From: Gemmatimonadota bacterium
GTDB taxonomy: Bacteria; Gemmatimonadota; Gemmatimonadetes; Gemmatimonadales; Gemmatimonadaceae
Assembly (NCBI GenBank): GCA_003142495.1
Contig: PLMM01000337.1
Span: forward strand, 1 to 6,174
Direction: 5' to 3'
Length of the DNA: 6,174 nucleotides
Position numbers and translations under genes: made by a program. Of the stretch, positions 5,844 through 6,174 are shown in pieces. Every line of letters starts with the position of its first letter. Position 1 is the first letter of the stretch. The notes beneath the pieces are model-generated. The model was not told the DNA's origin and searched no databases. It saw nothing but the letters and a program-made list of their open reading frames with translations.

Positions 5844-6174
5844 ATGACGACTACTGCGACATCGCCCGCCGAGCTCTCGAACGAAGAGATCTTCCGCTAC
5901 AGCCGCCACCTCATTCTCCCCGAGGTTGGGCTGGAGGGGCAGAAGAAGCTCAAGCGGGCGCGCGTGCTGTTGGTTGGTGTCGGCGGCCTCGGCTCGCCCG
6001 CCGCGCTCTATCTCTCAGCCGCCGGCGTCGGCACGCTCGGCCTCGTCGACTTCGACGTCGTCGATGCCACGAATCTGCAGCGCCAGATTATTCACGGCAC
6101 GCGCACGATCGGCAAGCGCAAGCTCGACTCCGCGCGCGACCGCATCGAGGACTTGAATCCGAATGTGAAGGTCG
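5844..6174 (+). CDS. ThiF/MoeB/MoeZ-type E1-like adenylyltransferase, N-terminal part (truncated by window edge)
   Basis: The first 110 residues are visible. The protein begins with the family lead-in IFRYSRHLILPEVGLEGQ (16-33). It continues into the ATP-binding Rossmann loop VLLVGVGGLGSPAA (41-54), then VDFDVVDATNLQRQ (68-81), where N77, R80 and Q81 belong to the nucleotide site, and IGKRKLDSA (89-97) with the conserved lysine region. These enzymes adenylate the C-terminal glycine of a ubiquitin-like sulfur carrier so that sulfur can be loaded. The catalytic aspartate, the zinc cysteines and any C-terminal rhodanese domain lie beyond the window, so MoeB-type and MoeZ-type (rhodanese fusion) cannot be told apart. 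It sits five bases after the CysO-like gene and is almost certainly its activator. Confidence 0.92.
   Translation, partial: MTTTATSPAELSNEEIFRYSRHLILPEVGLEGQKKLKRARVLLVGVGGLGSPAALYLSAAGVGTLGLVDFDVVDATNLQRQIIHGTRTIGKRKLDSARDRIEDLNPNVKV

Overview
The window is GC-rich, gene-dense bacterial DNA with short intergenic gaps, GTG starts and four-base stop/start overlaps. It holds two divergent gene clusters separated by one regulatory region of about 240 bp. The base composition and codon habits (many TCG, CGC, GAT and GCG codons) suit a high-GC environmental bacterium, for example Gemmatimonadota, Acidobacteriota or a proteobacterium. The host cannot be fixed from the sequence alone. No rRNA, tRNA, CRISPR, IS element or prophage signature was seen.

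Left cluster (minus strand, transcribed from about 4028 toward 1): a Rieske-type non-haem iron oxygenase of the quaternary-amine demethylase type, then a flavin-dependent amine oxidase related to monomeric sarcosine oxidase and N-methyltryptophan oxidase, then an APC-superfamily amino acid/amine permease, then the N-terminal part of an NmrA-like NAD(P)-binding protein that runs off the window. The first three genes are joined by two identical GTGA overlaps. They read as an uptake and oxidative N-demethylation unit for a betaine-like or N-methylated amino acid. The substrate is not determined, and no reductase for the Rieske enzyme lies in the window.

Right cluster (plus strand, from about 4127): a sigma70-like promoter, a short leader that matches the SAM-II riboswitch in sequence and fold, a strong intrinsic terminator directly behind it, a class I PLP-dependent aminotransferase, a CysO-like ubiquitin-fold sulfur carrier ending exactly in Gly-Gly, and the start of a ThiF/MoeB/MoeZ-type E1-like activating enzyme cut by the window edge. 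In the leader, the 3' strand of the riboswitch P1 stem is complementary to the 5' arm of the terminator. This suggests SAM-controlled transcription attenuation.

The most interesting reading is that S-adenosylmethionine represses an operon for protein-thiocarboxylate sulfur transfer (CysO/HcyS-like carrier plus its E1). That would place the sulfur carrier in cysteine, homocysteine or methionine synthesis rather than in thiamine or molybdopterin synthesis. The aminotransferase's substrate and the genes beyond 6174 are unknown.
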